NCBI GenBank assembly: GCA_001725155.1
Contig: MEFP01000030.1
Location: forward strand, 124,001-188,000
Reading direction: 5' to 3'
Source of the DNA: Lysobacteraceae bacterium SCN 69-320
GTDB lineage: Bacteria; Pseudomonadota; Gammaproteobacteria; Xanthomonadales; Rhodanobacteraceae
DNA: 64,000 bases
Part shown: positions 9,792 through 18,553 of the stretch, one piece after another
How positions within the stretch are numbered: the stretch's first letter is position 1
Layout: each line of letters opens with the position of its first letter
Translations under genes and position numbers: made by a program
Notes under the pieces: model-generated
Database searches by the model: none
What the model was told of the DNA's origin: nothing
What the model saw: only the letters and a program-made list of their open reading frames with translations

Positions 9792-10562
9792 TCAGTTCAG
9801 GCGCATGCGCACCAGGGTCTTGCTGACGCTGCGGCCGTCGATCGTGTAAGTGAAGGTCGCCTGGTCTTCCTGGCCGGGCTTCATCGCGAAGTCGATCGTC
9901 GCGGTGCCGACGCCGCGGTACTGCGCACCGTCGGCCGGATAGTTCGGACCGGCCCAGGGCGGTCCTTCGCTCTTGACGACCACGCCGCTCCAGCGCATGG
10001 CGGTCTGCCACTGGCCGGCCTGCAAGGTGTACCACTGCGGCTGGCGCGCATCGTCGAATACGTAGAGCGCGCCGAAGATGTCGCCGGCGGCGCCCTGTTC
10101 GAGCGTGAGTCCCCAGCCCGGCTCGCGGCTGTTGCCCCACAGGCCGCTGTAGTTGGCCACCGGTCGCGGCAGATCCTCTTCGCCCGGCGTCACCGTGCGC
10201 GCGGCGACCTGGAACGGCAGGCGCAGCAGCGGTTCGCGATAGCCCTTCAGATACAGCTGCACCTCGTAGTCGCCGGCCGGATAGGCGCCGAGCTCGAGGT
10301 CGACGACGGCCGGCGGTCCCGGCACGATGCACAGCCGCGGACGGAACGAGGCAACGATGAGGTGGTCGCGCAATTCGACGGAGACCGTGTTCGCATCGAA
10401 GGTACAGCTGTCGAGCGTCGTGCGCAGGTGCAGTGGTTCGAACTGGCTGGGGCGCGGCGGCACGACCAGGGATTCGTCGGCAGCGGCGGCGGCAACGGTG
10501 GCGAGGCCGAATGAGGCCATCGCGACGGCGAGCTTCAGGAATGCATTCGCTGGATTCGGCAT
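9792..10562 (-). CDS. Secreted protein with GLW-x6-GWGL beta domain
   Basis: A 256-residue exported protein (leader with [21 protein letters not shown]). The first half looks like an Ig-like fold with one Cys pair (LDSCTFDAN and RLCIVPG). The second half begins [20 protein letters not shown] and continues with a [14 protein letters not shown] strand pair, a motif known from many secreted Burkholderia and Xanthomonadales proteins of unknown function in which GLWW-x-P-x-ESGWG is followed by a DxxG-x-PxW strand. A GGAG site stands 9 bases before the ATG. Role unknown. Confidence 0.8.
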   Translation of the reverse strand: MPNPANAFLKLAVAMASFGLATVAAAAADESLVVPPRPSQFEPLHLRTTLDSCTFDANTVSVELRDHLIVASFRPRLCIVPGPPAVVDLELGAYPAGDYEVQLYLKGYREPLLRLPFQVAARTVTPGEEDLPRPVANYSGLWGNSREPGWGLTLEQGAAGDIFGALYVFDDARQPQWYTLQAGQWQTAMRWSGVVVKSEGPPWAGPNYPADGAQYRGVGTATIDFAMKPGQEDQATFTYTIDGRSVSKTLVRMRLN

Positions 10563-10853
10563 GACGGTACTCCGCGACTACGAGCAGGGAACGTCCTGGA
10601 CGCGCGTGCGGCAAATTTCGTCGCAGGCGCATTGTGCGCGTTTTGCGTGACGCCCGCGTCCATGCAGGCTCAACAGCCGGTCAGCGTCTGCGGCGCGACC
10701 TCGCCGCGCGGCCGGGCGAAGAGGAAACGGCCGAACGGCAGACCGACCGCATGGCGATGGCTCAGCGAGCGGCAAGCCCGGCCCGGCCGGGAAGCGCCAA
10801 TGACCCCACGGATCAGGTCGCCAGCAACATATCCTTCCATCCGGAATCGGCGA

Positions 10854-10859
10854 TATAAT
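10854..10859 (+). promoter_or_regulatory. -10 element (TATAAT) of the ahcY transcript
   Basis: A consensus TATAAT lies about 15 bases before the riboswitch P1 stem, placing the transcript start near 10866. No convincing -35 hexamer is seen 17 bases upstream. The rest of the upstream gap (10563-10850) shows no gene. Confidence 0.6.
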
Positions 10860-10870
10860 CCGCGCCCTCC

Positions 10871-10945
10871 TCGCCGCCGAGGGGCGCTGCAAGTCCGTTC
10901 GCTGGGTCATCGCGAAGCGGAATCAGGCTCGGCGGAATCGGGTTC
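10871..10945 (+). ncRNA. S-adenosylhomocysteine (SAH) riboswitch in the ahcY leader
   Basis: The leader contains the conserved SAH-riboswitch strings GAGG-GGCGCTGC (10880-10890) and CAGGCTCGG (10924-10932). The P1 stem is a perfect 8-bp pairing of CCGCCGAG (10874-10881) with CTCGGCGG (10928-10935), enclosing an inner stem-loop. In proteobacteria this RNA class binds SAH and turns on SAH recycling genes, and here it sits 40 bases before the ahcY ribosome site, which fits exactly. The 3' boundary and pseudoknot partner were not resolved by eye. Confidence 0.88.
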
Positions 10946-10985
10946 CATTCCGACACCGCGCCCGCCCAAAGCACTGGAGCTCACC

Positions 10986-12428
10986 ATGAATGCCGTCGTA
11001 AAGCCGCAGCACGACTACAAAGTCGCCGACATGTCCCTGGCCGACTGGGGCCGCAAGGAAATCGAGATCGCCGAGCACGAGATGCCGGGCCTGATGTCGA
11101 TCCGCAAGAAGTACGCCGCGGCCAAGCCGCTCAAGGGCGTGCGCGTGACCGGCTCGCTGCACATGACCATCCAGACCGCGGTGCTGATCGAGACCCTGGT
11201 CGACCTCGGCGCCTCGGTGCGCTGGGCTTCCTGCAACATCTTCTCGACCCAGGACCATGCCGCTGCCGCGATCGCCGCCGCCGGCGTGCCGGTGTTCGCC
11301 TGGAAGGGCGAGTCGCTGGAAGAGTACTGGGACTGCACGCTGGACTGCGTGATCCACCCGAACGGCAAGGGTCCGGAACTCGTCGTCGACGACGGCGGCG
11401 ACGTGACCCTGCTGATCCACAAGGGCTATGAGCTCGAACAGGGTTCCGACTGGGTCAACACCGCCTCGGCCTCGCACGAGGAACAGGTCATCAAGAACCT
11501 GCTCAAGCGCGTCGCCAAGGAGCGCCCGGCCGGCTTCTGGACCGCGATCGTCAAGGAATGGCGCGGCGTCTCCGAAGAGACCACGACCGGCGTGCACCGT
11601 CTCTACCAGATGATGGAAGCGGGCAAGCTGCTGGTGCCGGCGATCAACGTCAACGACTCGGTCACCAAGTCCAAGTTCGACAATCTGTACGGCTGCCGCG
11701 AATCGCTGGCCGACGGCCTCAAGCGCGCGATGGACGTGATGCTGGCCGGCAAGGTCGCCGTGGTCTGCGGCTACGGCGACGTCGGCAAGGGCTCGGCCCA
11801 CAGTCTGCGCGCCTACGGCTGCCGCGTGATCGTGACCGAGATCGACCCGATCAACGCACTGCAGGCCGCGATGGAAGGCTTCCAGGTCGATACGGTCGAA
11901 GCCTCGCTCGGCCTCGCCGACATCTACGTGACGACGACCGGCAACAAGGACGTCATCACCGTCGAGCACATGCAGCGCATGAAGGACCAGGCCATCGTCT
12001 GCAACATCGGCCACTTCGACAACGAGATCCAGGTCGACGCGCTGAACACGCTGCCGGGCGTCAGGAAGATCAACATCAAGCCGCAGGTCGACAAGTACGT
12101 GCTGCCTGGCGTTGACGGCAAGCCTGGCCGCGAGATGTTCCTGCTGGCCGAAGGCCGCCTCGTCAATCTCGGCTGCGCGACCGGCCACCCGAGCTTTGTC
12201 ATGTCGAACTCGTTCTCGAACCAGACCCTGGCGCAGATCGACCTCTGGGCGAACAAGGACGTCTACGAAAAGACCGTCTACCGCCTGCCGAAGAAGCTCG
12301 ACGAGGAAGTCGCGCGCCTGCATCTGGAAAAGATCGGCGTGAAGCTCACCAAGCTCACGGCCGACCAGGCGGCCTACCTCGGCGTCGACGTCGAAGGCCC
12401 GTACAAGCCGGAGCACTACCGCTACTGA
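10986..12428 (+). CDS. ahcY: Adenosylhomocysteinase (SAH hydrolase)
   Basis: A 480-residue cytoplasmic enzyme that splits SAH into adenosine and homocysteine, closing the activated-methyl cycle and relieving SAH inhibition of methyltransferases. Visible family marks include [42 protein letters not shown], the NAD-binding [17 protein letters not shown], and the canonical C-terminus YKPEHYRY. The open frame extends about 350 bases upstream, but that part covers promoter and riboswitch. The ATG at 10986 follows a CTGGAGC ribosome site and gives the normal N-terminus ([17 protein letters not shown]). Expression is expected to rise with SAH through the leader riboswitch. A terminator follows immediately, so it is monocistronic. 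Confidence 0.98.
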   Translation: MNAVVKPQHDYKVADMSLADWGRKEIEIAEHEMPGLMSIRKKYAAAKPLKGVRVTGSLHMTIQTAVLIETLVDLGASVRWASCNIFSTQDHAAAAIAAAGVPVFAWKGESLEEYWDCTLDCVIHPNGKGPELVVDDGGDVTLLIHKGYELEQGSDWVNTASASHEEQVIKNLLKRVAKERPAGFWTAIVKEWRGVSEETTTGVHRLYQMMEAGKLLVPAINVNDSVTKSKFDNLYGCRESLADGLKRAMDVMLAGKVAVVCGYGDVGKGSAHSLRAYGCRVIVTEIDPINALQAAMEGFQVDTVEASLGLADIYVTTTGNKDVITVEHMQRMKDQAIVCNIGHFDNEIQVDALNTLPGVRKINIKPQVDKYVLPGVDGKPGREMFLLAEGRLVNLGCATGHPSFVMSNSFSNQTLAQIDLWANKDVYEKTVYRLPKKLDEEVARLHLEKIGVKLTKLTADQAAYLGVDVEGPYKPEHYRY

Positions 12429-12454
12429 TCCGGCGCACCGCTCCGGCATCCTGC

Positions 12455-12486
12455 GACGGCCCGCCCAGTGCGGGCCGTCGCTTTTT
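12455..12486 (+). terminator. Rho-independent terminator of ahcY
   Basis: GACGGCCCGC pairs perfectly with GCGGGCCGTC across a 5-base loop and is followed by GCTTTTT, 27 bases after the ahcY stop. Confidence 0.9.
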
Positions 12487-12496
12487 CAGGCGCCGC

Positions 12497-13942
12497 TCAA
12501 CGCCGCGAGCAGCCGTATTCGCCCTGCGGATGAATCTCGAAGTCGCCGTGGAAGATCGTGTCGGCGCGATACTCGAAAGCGCCGATGTCGACTTCGCCGT
12601 AGCGGCGCGCGAACGGCGCGCCGCGCTGGTCGCTGGTCAGGCTCGTCGTATCTTCGCCGTGCTCGCAGGCCGGACTGCCGACGCCGAGCGCATGCACCGG
12701 CGTAAGCCCGCCGTTGTCCGCAAGCGGCTGCAGCAGCGGGTCCACGTCGAAACGGTTGTCGCTGTTGCTGCCGTTGAGCACACCAGCGGCGGGTGCGACC
12801 TGCACCAGGCTGCGCCGCGCCGACAGTACGCTGGGCGGTCCGTCGATGCCGGTTGCGCGCGACAGCTCGCTGGCAATGCCGCTGGCGCGCGTATTGCCCG
12901 CAACGAGGGTGCTGATCAGTTCCAGGGTATGACCGCCCTCTGCAACGTAGACGCCGCCGCCGATGCCATCGCCGGCGGTGGCGGCCGGCGCGCGGTTGTA
13001 GGCGACCGTGCTGTTGCGCAGCTGCAGCCGTCCATGTTCCAGCGCCAGGCCCGAGCCGTGCCCCGCTTCGTGCCGCACCGTATTGCCGGACAGCGTGCTG
13101 TTCTGCACCAGCAAAGTTCCGGCATCGGCGACGCCGAGCAGATAGACGCCGCCGCCGGCAAATTCCGCTGCGTTGCCACTGAACGTGCTCGCCACGATCC
13201 CCACATCCGGCACCGCCAGCGCCACGCCGCCGCCGGAATTGGCGGCCGTGTTGTTCTCGATGCGGCTTGCAATCAGGTCGAAGCGGCTGTTCACGCCGGT
13301 GGCGCCGACGGCCCCGCCGAATGCGGCGTCGTTGGCGCGGAACACACTGCGCTCCACGCGCACATGGCTTTCCTCCACCGCCAGCGCGCCGCCCACGTCG
13401 GCCGCCGCGTTCTCGCGCAGCACCGAATCGAGCAGGGTCAGCTGGCTCTGGTACACGTACAGCGCGCCGCCCGAGGCCTGGGCGCTGTTGCCGGCGAACA
13501 GGCAGTTCTCCACGCGGGCCTTGGCGAAGTCCAGCACGCCAACCGCGCCGCCACCGGTATTGCCGCTGTTGCCGCCACTGAACGAGAGCCCGCGCAGCAC
13601 GACGTTCACGGCATCGGGATGGTTGATGTCGCCGATGATGCTCAGCGCACGCGAGGCGCCACCGGGATCGATCCCGGTAGCCGCCGGCCCCAGGCCCTGG
13701 ATCTCCAGCGCGTCGGTAATCACCAGTTCGCCGGCGCTCAGCGACACCGTGCCGTTGAGCGGAATGAAAATGCGGTCCGCGCCCGGCGCGGCATTGGCGG
13801 CCGCCACGGCCGCGCGCAGCATGCCAGGCTGCGGTGGATTGCTGTCGTCGAGGCGAGAGACCTGGAAGTCGGCCGCATGGACACAGGAACACCCCAGCAA
13901 CAGGCCCAGGCCTGCCGGAGCGAGAAGACGGGAAACACGCAT
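12497..13942 (-). CDS. Secreted right-handed beta-helix protein (choice-of-anchor Q type)
   Basis: A 481-residue exported protein. I placed the start at the ATG at 13942 (MRVSRLLAPAGLGLLLG leader); the frame is open 54 bases further. After the leader comes QPGMLRAAVAAANAAPGADRI, a variant of the SLREAI-x-AAN-xxPG-AD motif that opens many secreted pectate-lyase-like helices. The body has repeated coils rich in GGG and N (SGGNSGNTGGGAVGV, ENCLFAGNSAQASGGALYV). The C-terminal part shows the DPLL-x-PLADNGGLTPVHAL and DIGAFEY signature of choice-of-anchor Q proteins, then RADTIFHGDFE and a Cys-containing tail. Likely cell-surface or extracellular, with unknown ligand. Convergent with ahcY. Confidence 0.88.
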   Translation of the reverse strand: MRVSRLLAPAGLGLLLGCSCVHAADFQVSRLDDSNPPQPGMLRAAVAAANAAPGADRIFIPLNGTVSLSAGELVITDALEIQGLGPAATGIDPGGASRALSIIGDINHPDAVNVVLRGLSFSGGNSGNTGGGAVGVLDFAKARVENCLFAGNSAQASGGALYVYQSQLTLLDSVLRENAAADVGGALAVEESHVRVERSVFRANDAAFGGAVGATGVNSRFDLIASRIENNTAANSGGGVALAVPDVGIVASTFSGNAAEFAGGGVYLLGVADAGTLLVQNSTLSGNTVRHEAGHGSGLALEHGRLQLRNSTVAYNRAPAATAGDGIGGGVYVAEGGHTLELISTLVAGNTRASGIASELSRATGIDGPPSVLSARRSLVQVAPAAGVLNGSNSDNRFDVDPLLQPLADNGGLTPVHALGVGSPACEHGEDTTSLTSDQRGAPFARRYGEVDIGAFEYRADTIFHGDFEIHPQGEYGCSRR

Positions 13943-14788
13943 GGAACGGAGATCCTTGTTTCGAAGACCGCGGGATGGCGGCACGACCGCCGCCATGCGT
14001 GCATTGCAGCCAGCCGCCGCAAACGCCGCTTGATGTGCGTTTCAAGGATTTCTCAAGCTTTGCAAGGCAATGAGTTCAAGCCAGTTTTTCGCCCCGATGG
14101 CGAAGGCTGCCGCTGCTGCCGAGCGCTGGCCGGGTGACGCAGGCAGGCCGACCGCGGACCGGCGCGCTGCGCGGCGCCACACCGTGTTGCTCGCGATGCG
14201 GGGGCAGAATCCGGGATGCCGCGATGCCGGCACCCGGACGTCCGACCGCCGGGCCTGTACGCTGCGGCGTCAGCCGCCCGTCATTTCGCCGCTTCGCCCG
14301 GCCTGGTTCCGCTTCCGTGCGGACCCGACGACCTTCGACAGCGGGCCGAACCAACGCGGCGCACCGGGGGTTCCGGCCAGCGCGGCAATGGCCCGGCCCG
14401 GCAGCTTCGCGAGTCCGTCCGGCAGGGGTCCACTGCTGCCGGTGCGAGGCAAGCTCGTCGCCACAGGCGCGCAAGGCCGGCAACAGAGCGAGCCGCCGGC
14501 CGGATGCGCCGAGCCGGCAACGCAGAGCACCAGGCGGCTGCGTGCGGAATTGGCCTCGCTCATGTTCCTCTTCCGGACGCCCGTGCTGAAACAGCAATGC
14601 ATCGAGGAGCACGCTTCCCTCAATCGGCGTCGTGCGGTACGCCGGTCGCGTTGCCGGTGCTGCAGTCCGGCGACGGCGTCAGCGGATTTCTGCCGCCGCG
14701 GCGGCGCGAGCACGGGTCAACCCTCGGCGCTTGGAAGCGGCCCGCGCGCCCGGCATGCTACGCGCCCCTTCATTGCCGCCAAGCCGCC
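13943..14788. other. Gap of 846 bases without a supported gene
   Basis: Several GC-driven open frames overlap here on both strands, but none has a recognisable domain, leader or good ribosome site. The first 100 bases (AT-richer around 14040-14090) may hold the promoter of the leftward beta-helix gene. Confidence 0.5.
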
Positions 14789-15445
14789 ATGCCCCTGCCC
14801 CGCATCAAGATCTGCTGCATCCGCGACGCCGCCGAGGCCGCGCTGGCCATCAGCCGGGGCGTAGATGCCCTGGGATTGGTCTCGGCCATGCCGAGCGGCC
14901 CCGGCGTCATCGACGACACGACCATCGCGGCGATCGCCGCAACCGTACCGCCGCCGATCGCGACGTTTCTGCTGACATCGCTGACCGACGCCGGCGCGAT
15001 CATCGAACAGCAGCGGCTGTGCCGCTGCAATACCCTGCAGCTCGTCGACGCGGTGCCGCCGGGCACCCATGCACGACTGCGCGCGGCCCTGCCGGGCATC
15101 GCGCTGGTCCAGGTCATCCATGTCGTCGATTCGGCGTCGGTCGACGAAGCCGTAGCGCTGGCGCCCGAGGTCGACGCGCTGCTGCTGGACTCGGGCAATC
15201 CCGCGCTCGCGGTCAAGGAACTCGGCGGCACCGGCCGCGTGCACGACTGGGCGCTGAGCCGTGCCATCGTCGAGCGCAGCGGCAAGCCCGTGTTCCTGGC
15301 CGGCGGCCTGCGCCCGGACAACGTCGCCGAGGCGATCCGCACGGTAAGGCCGTTCGGTCTGGACCTCTGCAACGGCGTGCGCCGCGACGGCCGCCTCGAT
15401 GCGGACCGGCTCGCGGCGTTCGTCGAGGCTGCCCGGGCGGCGTGA
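14789..15445 (+). CDS. Phosphoribosylanthranilate isomerase-like (TrpF-like) protein
   Basis: A 218-residue beta/alpha barrel of the TrpF family. It shows RIKICCIRDAAEA (family KICGIT; the catalytic Cys position is kept, the following Gly is Cys), GVDALGLVS, CNTLQLVDAV, DALLLDSG (catalytic Asp region), GGTGRVHDW and the phosphate-binding FLAGGLRPDNVAEAI with PFGLDLCNGV. TrpF converts phosphoribosylanthranilate into CdRP in tryptophan synthesis. No other trp gene is nearby, several core positions deviate (VDAV in place of Q-LHG, LCNGV in place of V-SG-E), so it may be a paralogue with another substrate. The ATG at 14789 gives a standard N-terminus. Confidence 0.85.
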   Translation: MPLPRIKICCIRDAAEAALAISRGVDALGLVSAMPSGPGVIDDTTIAAIAATVPPPIATFLLTSLTDAGAIIEQQRLCRCNTLQLVDAVPPGTHARLRAALPGIALVQVIHVVDSASVDEAVALAPEVDALLLDSGNPALAVKELGGTGRVHDWALSRAIVERSGKPVFLAGGLRPDNVAEAIRTVRPFGLDLCNGVRRDGRLDADRLAAFVEAARAA

Positions 15446-15523
15446 AGCGGGGGCGGATCGGCCGCCGTTCCGATCCCTGGGCTGCTCGATCTGGCGTCGC
15501 AGGGCTGGCTGAGCCGGCGGTGA

Positions 15524-15850
15524 AATTCCGGGTGTCCTTATCGGGGCGCTGATTTCGGACGGCTCTGCCCGGCTCGTCGCAGCACGGCCGGGCGAGCCGG
15601 CCGCGGATTTCCGGGTGTCCTGATCTCCGGACCGTCCCTGGATTGGTGGGTGTCCCGATCTTGGATCTCCCCGGGATTGGTGGGTGTCCTGATCTCGGCC
15701 CGTGAATTTGTGGGTGTCCCGATCTTGGGCGTGGATTTGTGGGTGTCCCGATCTTGGGCCTCCTGATCTCCGGACCGCCCCTGGATTTGTGGGTGTCCTG
15801 ATCTCGGCCCTGATCTCGGCCCGTGGATTTGTGGGTGTCCCGATCTTGGA
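15524..15850. repeat. Array of eight GTGGGTGTCC-type direct repeats
   Basis: Copies of a ~25-base unit close to GGATTTGTGGGTGTCCCGAT followed by CTTGG occur at about 15524, 15605, 15640, 15675, 15704, 15733, 15783 and 15824. They alternate between CCCGATCTTGG and CCTGATCTCGG endings. Spacing is irregular (29-81 bases), and the first two copies are degenerate (TTCCGGGTGTCC). All copies face the same way. The array lies between the trpF-like gene and metF. It is not a CRISPR array because intervals are short, uneven and partly made of the repeat itself. Function unknown. Confidence 0.9.
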
Positions 15851-15952
15851 GCTGCCGGCCCCTGCCCCGGCCGCAGGCGGCGATTCGCAGCACCGCGCGC
15901 GCCCTGCGCCACCAGCCATGCCCGGCCACTGCGAGCAGGCCATCTATCTCTG

Positions 15953-15970
15953 TATCCGGAAGTCGAGATA
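15953..15970 (+). promoter_or_regulatory. Imperfect palindrome upstream of metF
   Basis: TATC-N10-GATA (15953-15970), with an extra TATCTC at 15945 and GAGATA at 15965 giving a second overlapping inverted repeat, in an AT-rich patch 70-90 bases before metF. The position suits a promoter or operator of a methionine-pathway regulator such as an ArsR-type SahR factor. The regulator identity is an inference. Confidence 0.4.
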
Positions 15971-16041
15971 TATTGCGCGTCCGCGCGCCTGTTTCCGGAT
16001 CGCGCGTCCCTTAGCGCCCCACTTCCGCCAGGACTTCCGCA

Positions 16042-16896
16042 ATGCCCGCGACCGCTCCGTCCCGTCTGCCGATTCCGGTTTCGCTGGAGTTCTTTCCGCC
16101 CAAGACGGACGAGCAGCGCGAGACCCTGGAGAAGGCGCTGCCGGCGCTCAAGGCGCTGAATCCGGAATATGTCTCGGTGACCTTCGGCGCCGGCGGGTCG
16201 ACCTTGAGCTATACCCCCGACACAGTCTGCCACCTGCGCGAGCAGCACGGCCTGGACTCGGCGCCGCATCTGTCCTGCATGGGCGGAACCCGGGCGGAGA
16301 TCCGCAGTCTGCTGCAGCTCTACCGCAGCAAGGGTTGCCGGCGCATCGTCGCGCTGCGCGGTGACCTGCCCTCGGGCATGGCCAGCTACGGCGACTTCCG
16401 CTACGCCAGCGACCTGGTCGGCTTCATCCGCGACGAGACCGGCGATTTCTTCCACATCGAGGTCGCCGGCTATCCGGAAGTCCATCCGCAGTCCGACGAC
16501 GCGCAGGCCGACCTGATCCACTTCAAGCGCAAGGTCGAGGCCGGCGCCAACGGCGTGATCACGCAATATTTCTACAACGCCGACGCCTACTTCCGTTTCG
16601 TCGACGACGCGCGCCGGCTCGGCGTGAACGTGCCTATCGTCCCGGGCATCATGCCGATCACGAACTATTCCCAATTGCGCCGTTTTTCCGAACTCTGCGG
16701 CGCGGAGATCCCGCGCTGGGTCGCGCGCCGGCTGCAGTCTTTCGGCGACGATCACGAGGCGATCCGCGAGTTCGGCGCCGACGTGGTCACGGCGCTGTGC
16801 CGCCGCCTCGTCGACGGCGGGGCGCCGGCGCTGCACTTCTATACCCTGAACCGGGCCCGCGCGACGACGGCCGTCGTGGAGCGCCTGCAGGCCTGA
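16042..16896 (+). CDS. metF: Methylenetetrahydrofolate reductase
   Basis: A 284-residue flavoprotein that reduces 5,10-methylene-THF to 5-methyl-THF, the methyl donor for methionine synthesis. Motifs: VSLEFFPPKTDEQ (catalytic Glu in the EFFPP strand), VTFGAGGST, HLSCMGG, ALRGDLP, VAGYPEVHP, GANGVITQYFYNADAYFRF and PGIMPI. Length and N-terminus match the bacterial family. A short AGGA site lies ahead of the ATG. It shares the one-carbon/SAH cycle with ahcY 3.6 kb upstream; in many Xanthomonadales the two genes are close, whereas here a beta-helix gene, a TrpF-like gene and the repeat array lie between them. Confidence 0.97.
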   Translation: MPATAPSRLPIPVSLEFFPPKTDEQRETLEKALPALKALNPEYVSVTFGAGGSTLSYTPDTVCHLREQHGLDSAPHLSCMGGTRAEIRSLLQLYRSKGCRRIVALRGDLPSGMASYGDFRYASDLVGFIRDETGDFFHIEVAGYPEVHPQSDDAQADLIHFKRKVEAGANGVITQYFYNADAYFRFVDDARRLGVNVPIVPGIMPITNYSQLRRFSELCGAEIPRWVARRLQSFGDDHEAIREFGADVVTALCRRLVDGGAPALHFYTLNRARATTAVVERLQA

Positions 16897-17115
16897 TGCT
16901 GCGCCACTGCTGAGCCGAAACGCGCGCGTTTCCCGAGTAGCCTGGAATCCAGTTTCGCGGTGTCCTGGGGAGGCTCCGCAACCTTATTCGCCAACGCGCC
17001 TGCGCGGCGGCGTCCGAGGGGGTTGGGGGAATCCGGCTGCTTTCGTCACCCGATAGGCGCGCGACTCCTTACTGCGCCGGATTCGCATCGCGCGCTCGTC
17101 GTGGGGAGATGCGGA

Positions 17116-18366
17116 ATGAAACGGTTCTTACTCTGGAGTGTGACGGGAGCAGGTCTGCTGGCGTCGGGATTCGCGGCAGCGCAGGGATCGCCGTCGTTGT
17201 TCGCGCCGGTGCCGGCGGTGTATCGCGCCGTGCAGGGCGACGCCGCGTTCGACGCGCTGGCCGCCGAACCGGCCTCGGCGAAGATCGACGTGGTCATGGT
17301 CAACGCCGCGGCCGTGCAGGCCGATACCAGGACGCTGAGCCTGGATCTGGATATCGGCGGTCCGGTCAAGCTGACCGCGCAGTACAGCAACAGCTACTAC
17401 ACCGAAGACGGCAGCCTGGTCTGGCAGGGCAGCATCAACGAGACGGCGCTCAAGCGCGAGATGGGTCCGAACGAGATCGCCGAGGACGCATTGAACTCGG
17501 TCATCCTCGTGCGCAACGGCGACAAGGTCACCGGCAACGTCCGCGTCGCCGGCCAGTTGTTCAAGATCCGTCCGCTGCACGACGCACGCCACGTCGTCGT
17601 CGAGGTCGATGAAAACGCGATGCCGCTGGATCACCCGCCCGCCGACTACCGCAGGCTGTTCGAGCAGGCCACGCCGCTGCCGACCGGCAGCAAGGCGGTC
17701 GCCGCGAACACCGTGATCCGCGTGCTCGTGAACTACACGCAGAAGGTCGCCAGCGTGTCCGGCGACATCAACGGCCTGATCAACCTGGCCGTGGCCGAGT
17801 CCAACCAGGGCTATGCCAACAGCGGCGTGCAGATCACGATGGAGCTCGCGGCGAAGTCGCAGGTCACCTATACCGAGACCGGCAACTTCGATACCGACCT
17901 GGCGCGCTACCGCGGCACGGCCGACGGCTACATGGATGCCATCCATACCCAGCGCAACAGCGTCACGGCCGACGTGGCGGTGCTGATCGTCAACAACACG
18001 GCCTATTGCGGCCTGGCTTCGGCGATCGGCGCGAGCGCGAGCACGGCTTTCGCCGAGGTCTACTGGGACTGCGCGACGGGCTACTACTCGTTCGCCCACG
18101 AGATCGGCCACCTGCAATCGGCGCGTCACGATCCGGCCAACGATCCGACCAATACGCCGTATGCCTATGGCCACGGCTTCCAGTCGACGGCCGGCGGGTG
18201 GCGCACGATCATGGCCTACGCCTGTTCGAGCGTGACCTGCACGCGCATCAACTACTGGTCGAATCCGAACAAGACCTATGGCGGCCGCGCCATGGGCACG
18301 ACCAACCGCAACGACAACGCCCGCGTGCTGAACAACACGCGCGCAACGGTCGGCGCGTTCCGCTGA
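17116..18366 (+). CDS. Secreted M72-type (peptidyl-Asp) zinc metalloendopeptidase
   Basis: A 416-residue exported protease with start at the ATG 17116 (MKRFLLWSVTGAGLLASG leader, ending AAAQG). A propeptide of about 180 residues precedes a metzincin-type domain with HEIGHLQSARH (zinc His residues and catalytic Glu), the downstream Met-turn TIMAYAC, and a conserved end NYWSNPNKTYGGRAMG...NDNARVLNNTRATVGAFR typical of peptidyl-Asp metallopeptidases (MEROPS M72). Such enzymes cut at the N-side of Asp. Two Cys pairs (AYCGLA/YWDCATG and ACSSVTC) support export. The frame is open 156 bases upstream without a leader. Confidence 0.92.
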   Translation: MKRFLLWSVTGAGLLASGFAAAQGSPSLFAPVPAVYRAVQGDAAFDALAAEPASAKIDVVMVNAAAVQADTRTLSLDLDIGGPVKLTAQYSNSYYTEDGSLVWQGSINETALKREMGPNEIAEDALNSVILVRNGDKVTGNVRVAGQLFKIRPLHDARHVVVEVDENAMPLDHPPADYRRLFEQATPLPTGSKAVAANTVIRVLVNYTQKVASVSGDINGLINLAVAESNQGYANSGVQITMELAAKSQVTYTETGNFDTDLARYRGTADGYMDAIHTQRNSVTADVAVLIVNNTAYCGLASAIGASASTAFAEVYWDCATGYYSFAHEIGHLQSARHDPANDPTNTPYAYGHGFQSTAGGWRTIMAYACSSVTCTRINYWSNPNKTYGGRAMGTTNRNDNARVLNNTRATVGAFR

Positions 18367-18372
18367 GCGACG

Positions 18373-18400
18373 GGCACGGGCGGCTATCGCCGCCCGTGCC
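18373..18400 (+). terminator. Perfect 12-bp hairpin after the M72 protease gene
   Basis: GGCACGGGCGGC, loop TATC, then its exact complement, 7 bases after the stop codon. No T-run follows. The position indicates a transcript end. Confidence 0.6.
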
Positions 18401-18553
18401 ACCCTGGGCGGAGTGGAAAGCGGGAAATTGTCGATTCGGGCGCCGGCGGTGGCTGCCGCCGGCGCGCTGATCCGACAAGCGCGCTACGTTTCGCCTGCGC
18501 TTGCAGGGTGCTACCGCGCCGACTACGCTGCCGCTTCGATCAGGGGAGGCGCC

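Noticed and set aside
14076-14612. A 178-codon gene in the large gap after the beta-helix gene
   Set aside because: Composition is GC-driven Arg/Ala/Gly/Pro-rich with no domain or ribosome site, and overlapping frames on both strands are equally long.
15524-15850. A CRISPR array
   Set aside because: Repeats are degenerate, spacing is irregular (29-81 bases), the short spacers are partly repeat-like and no cas gene is present.
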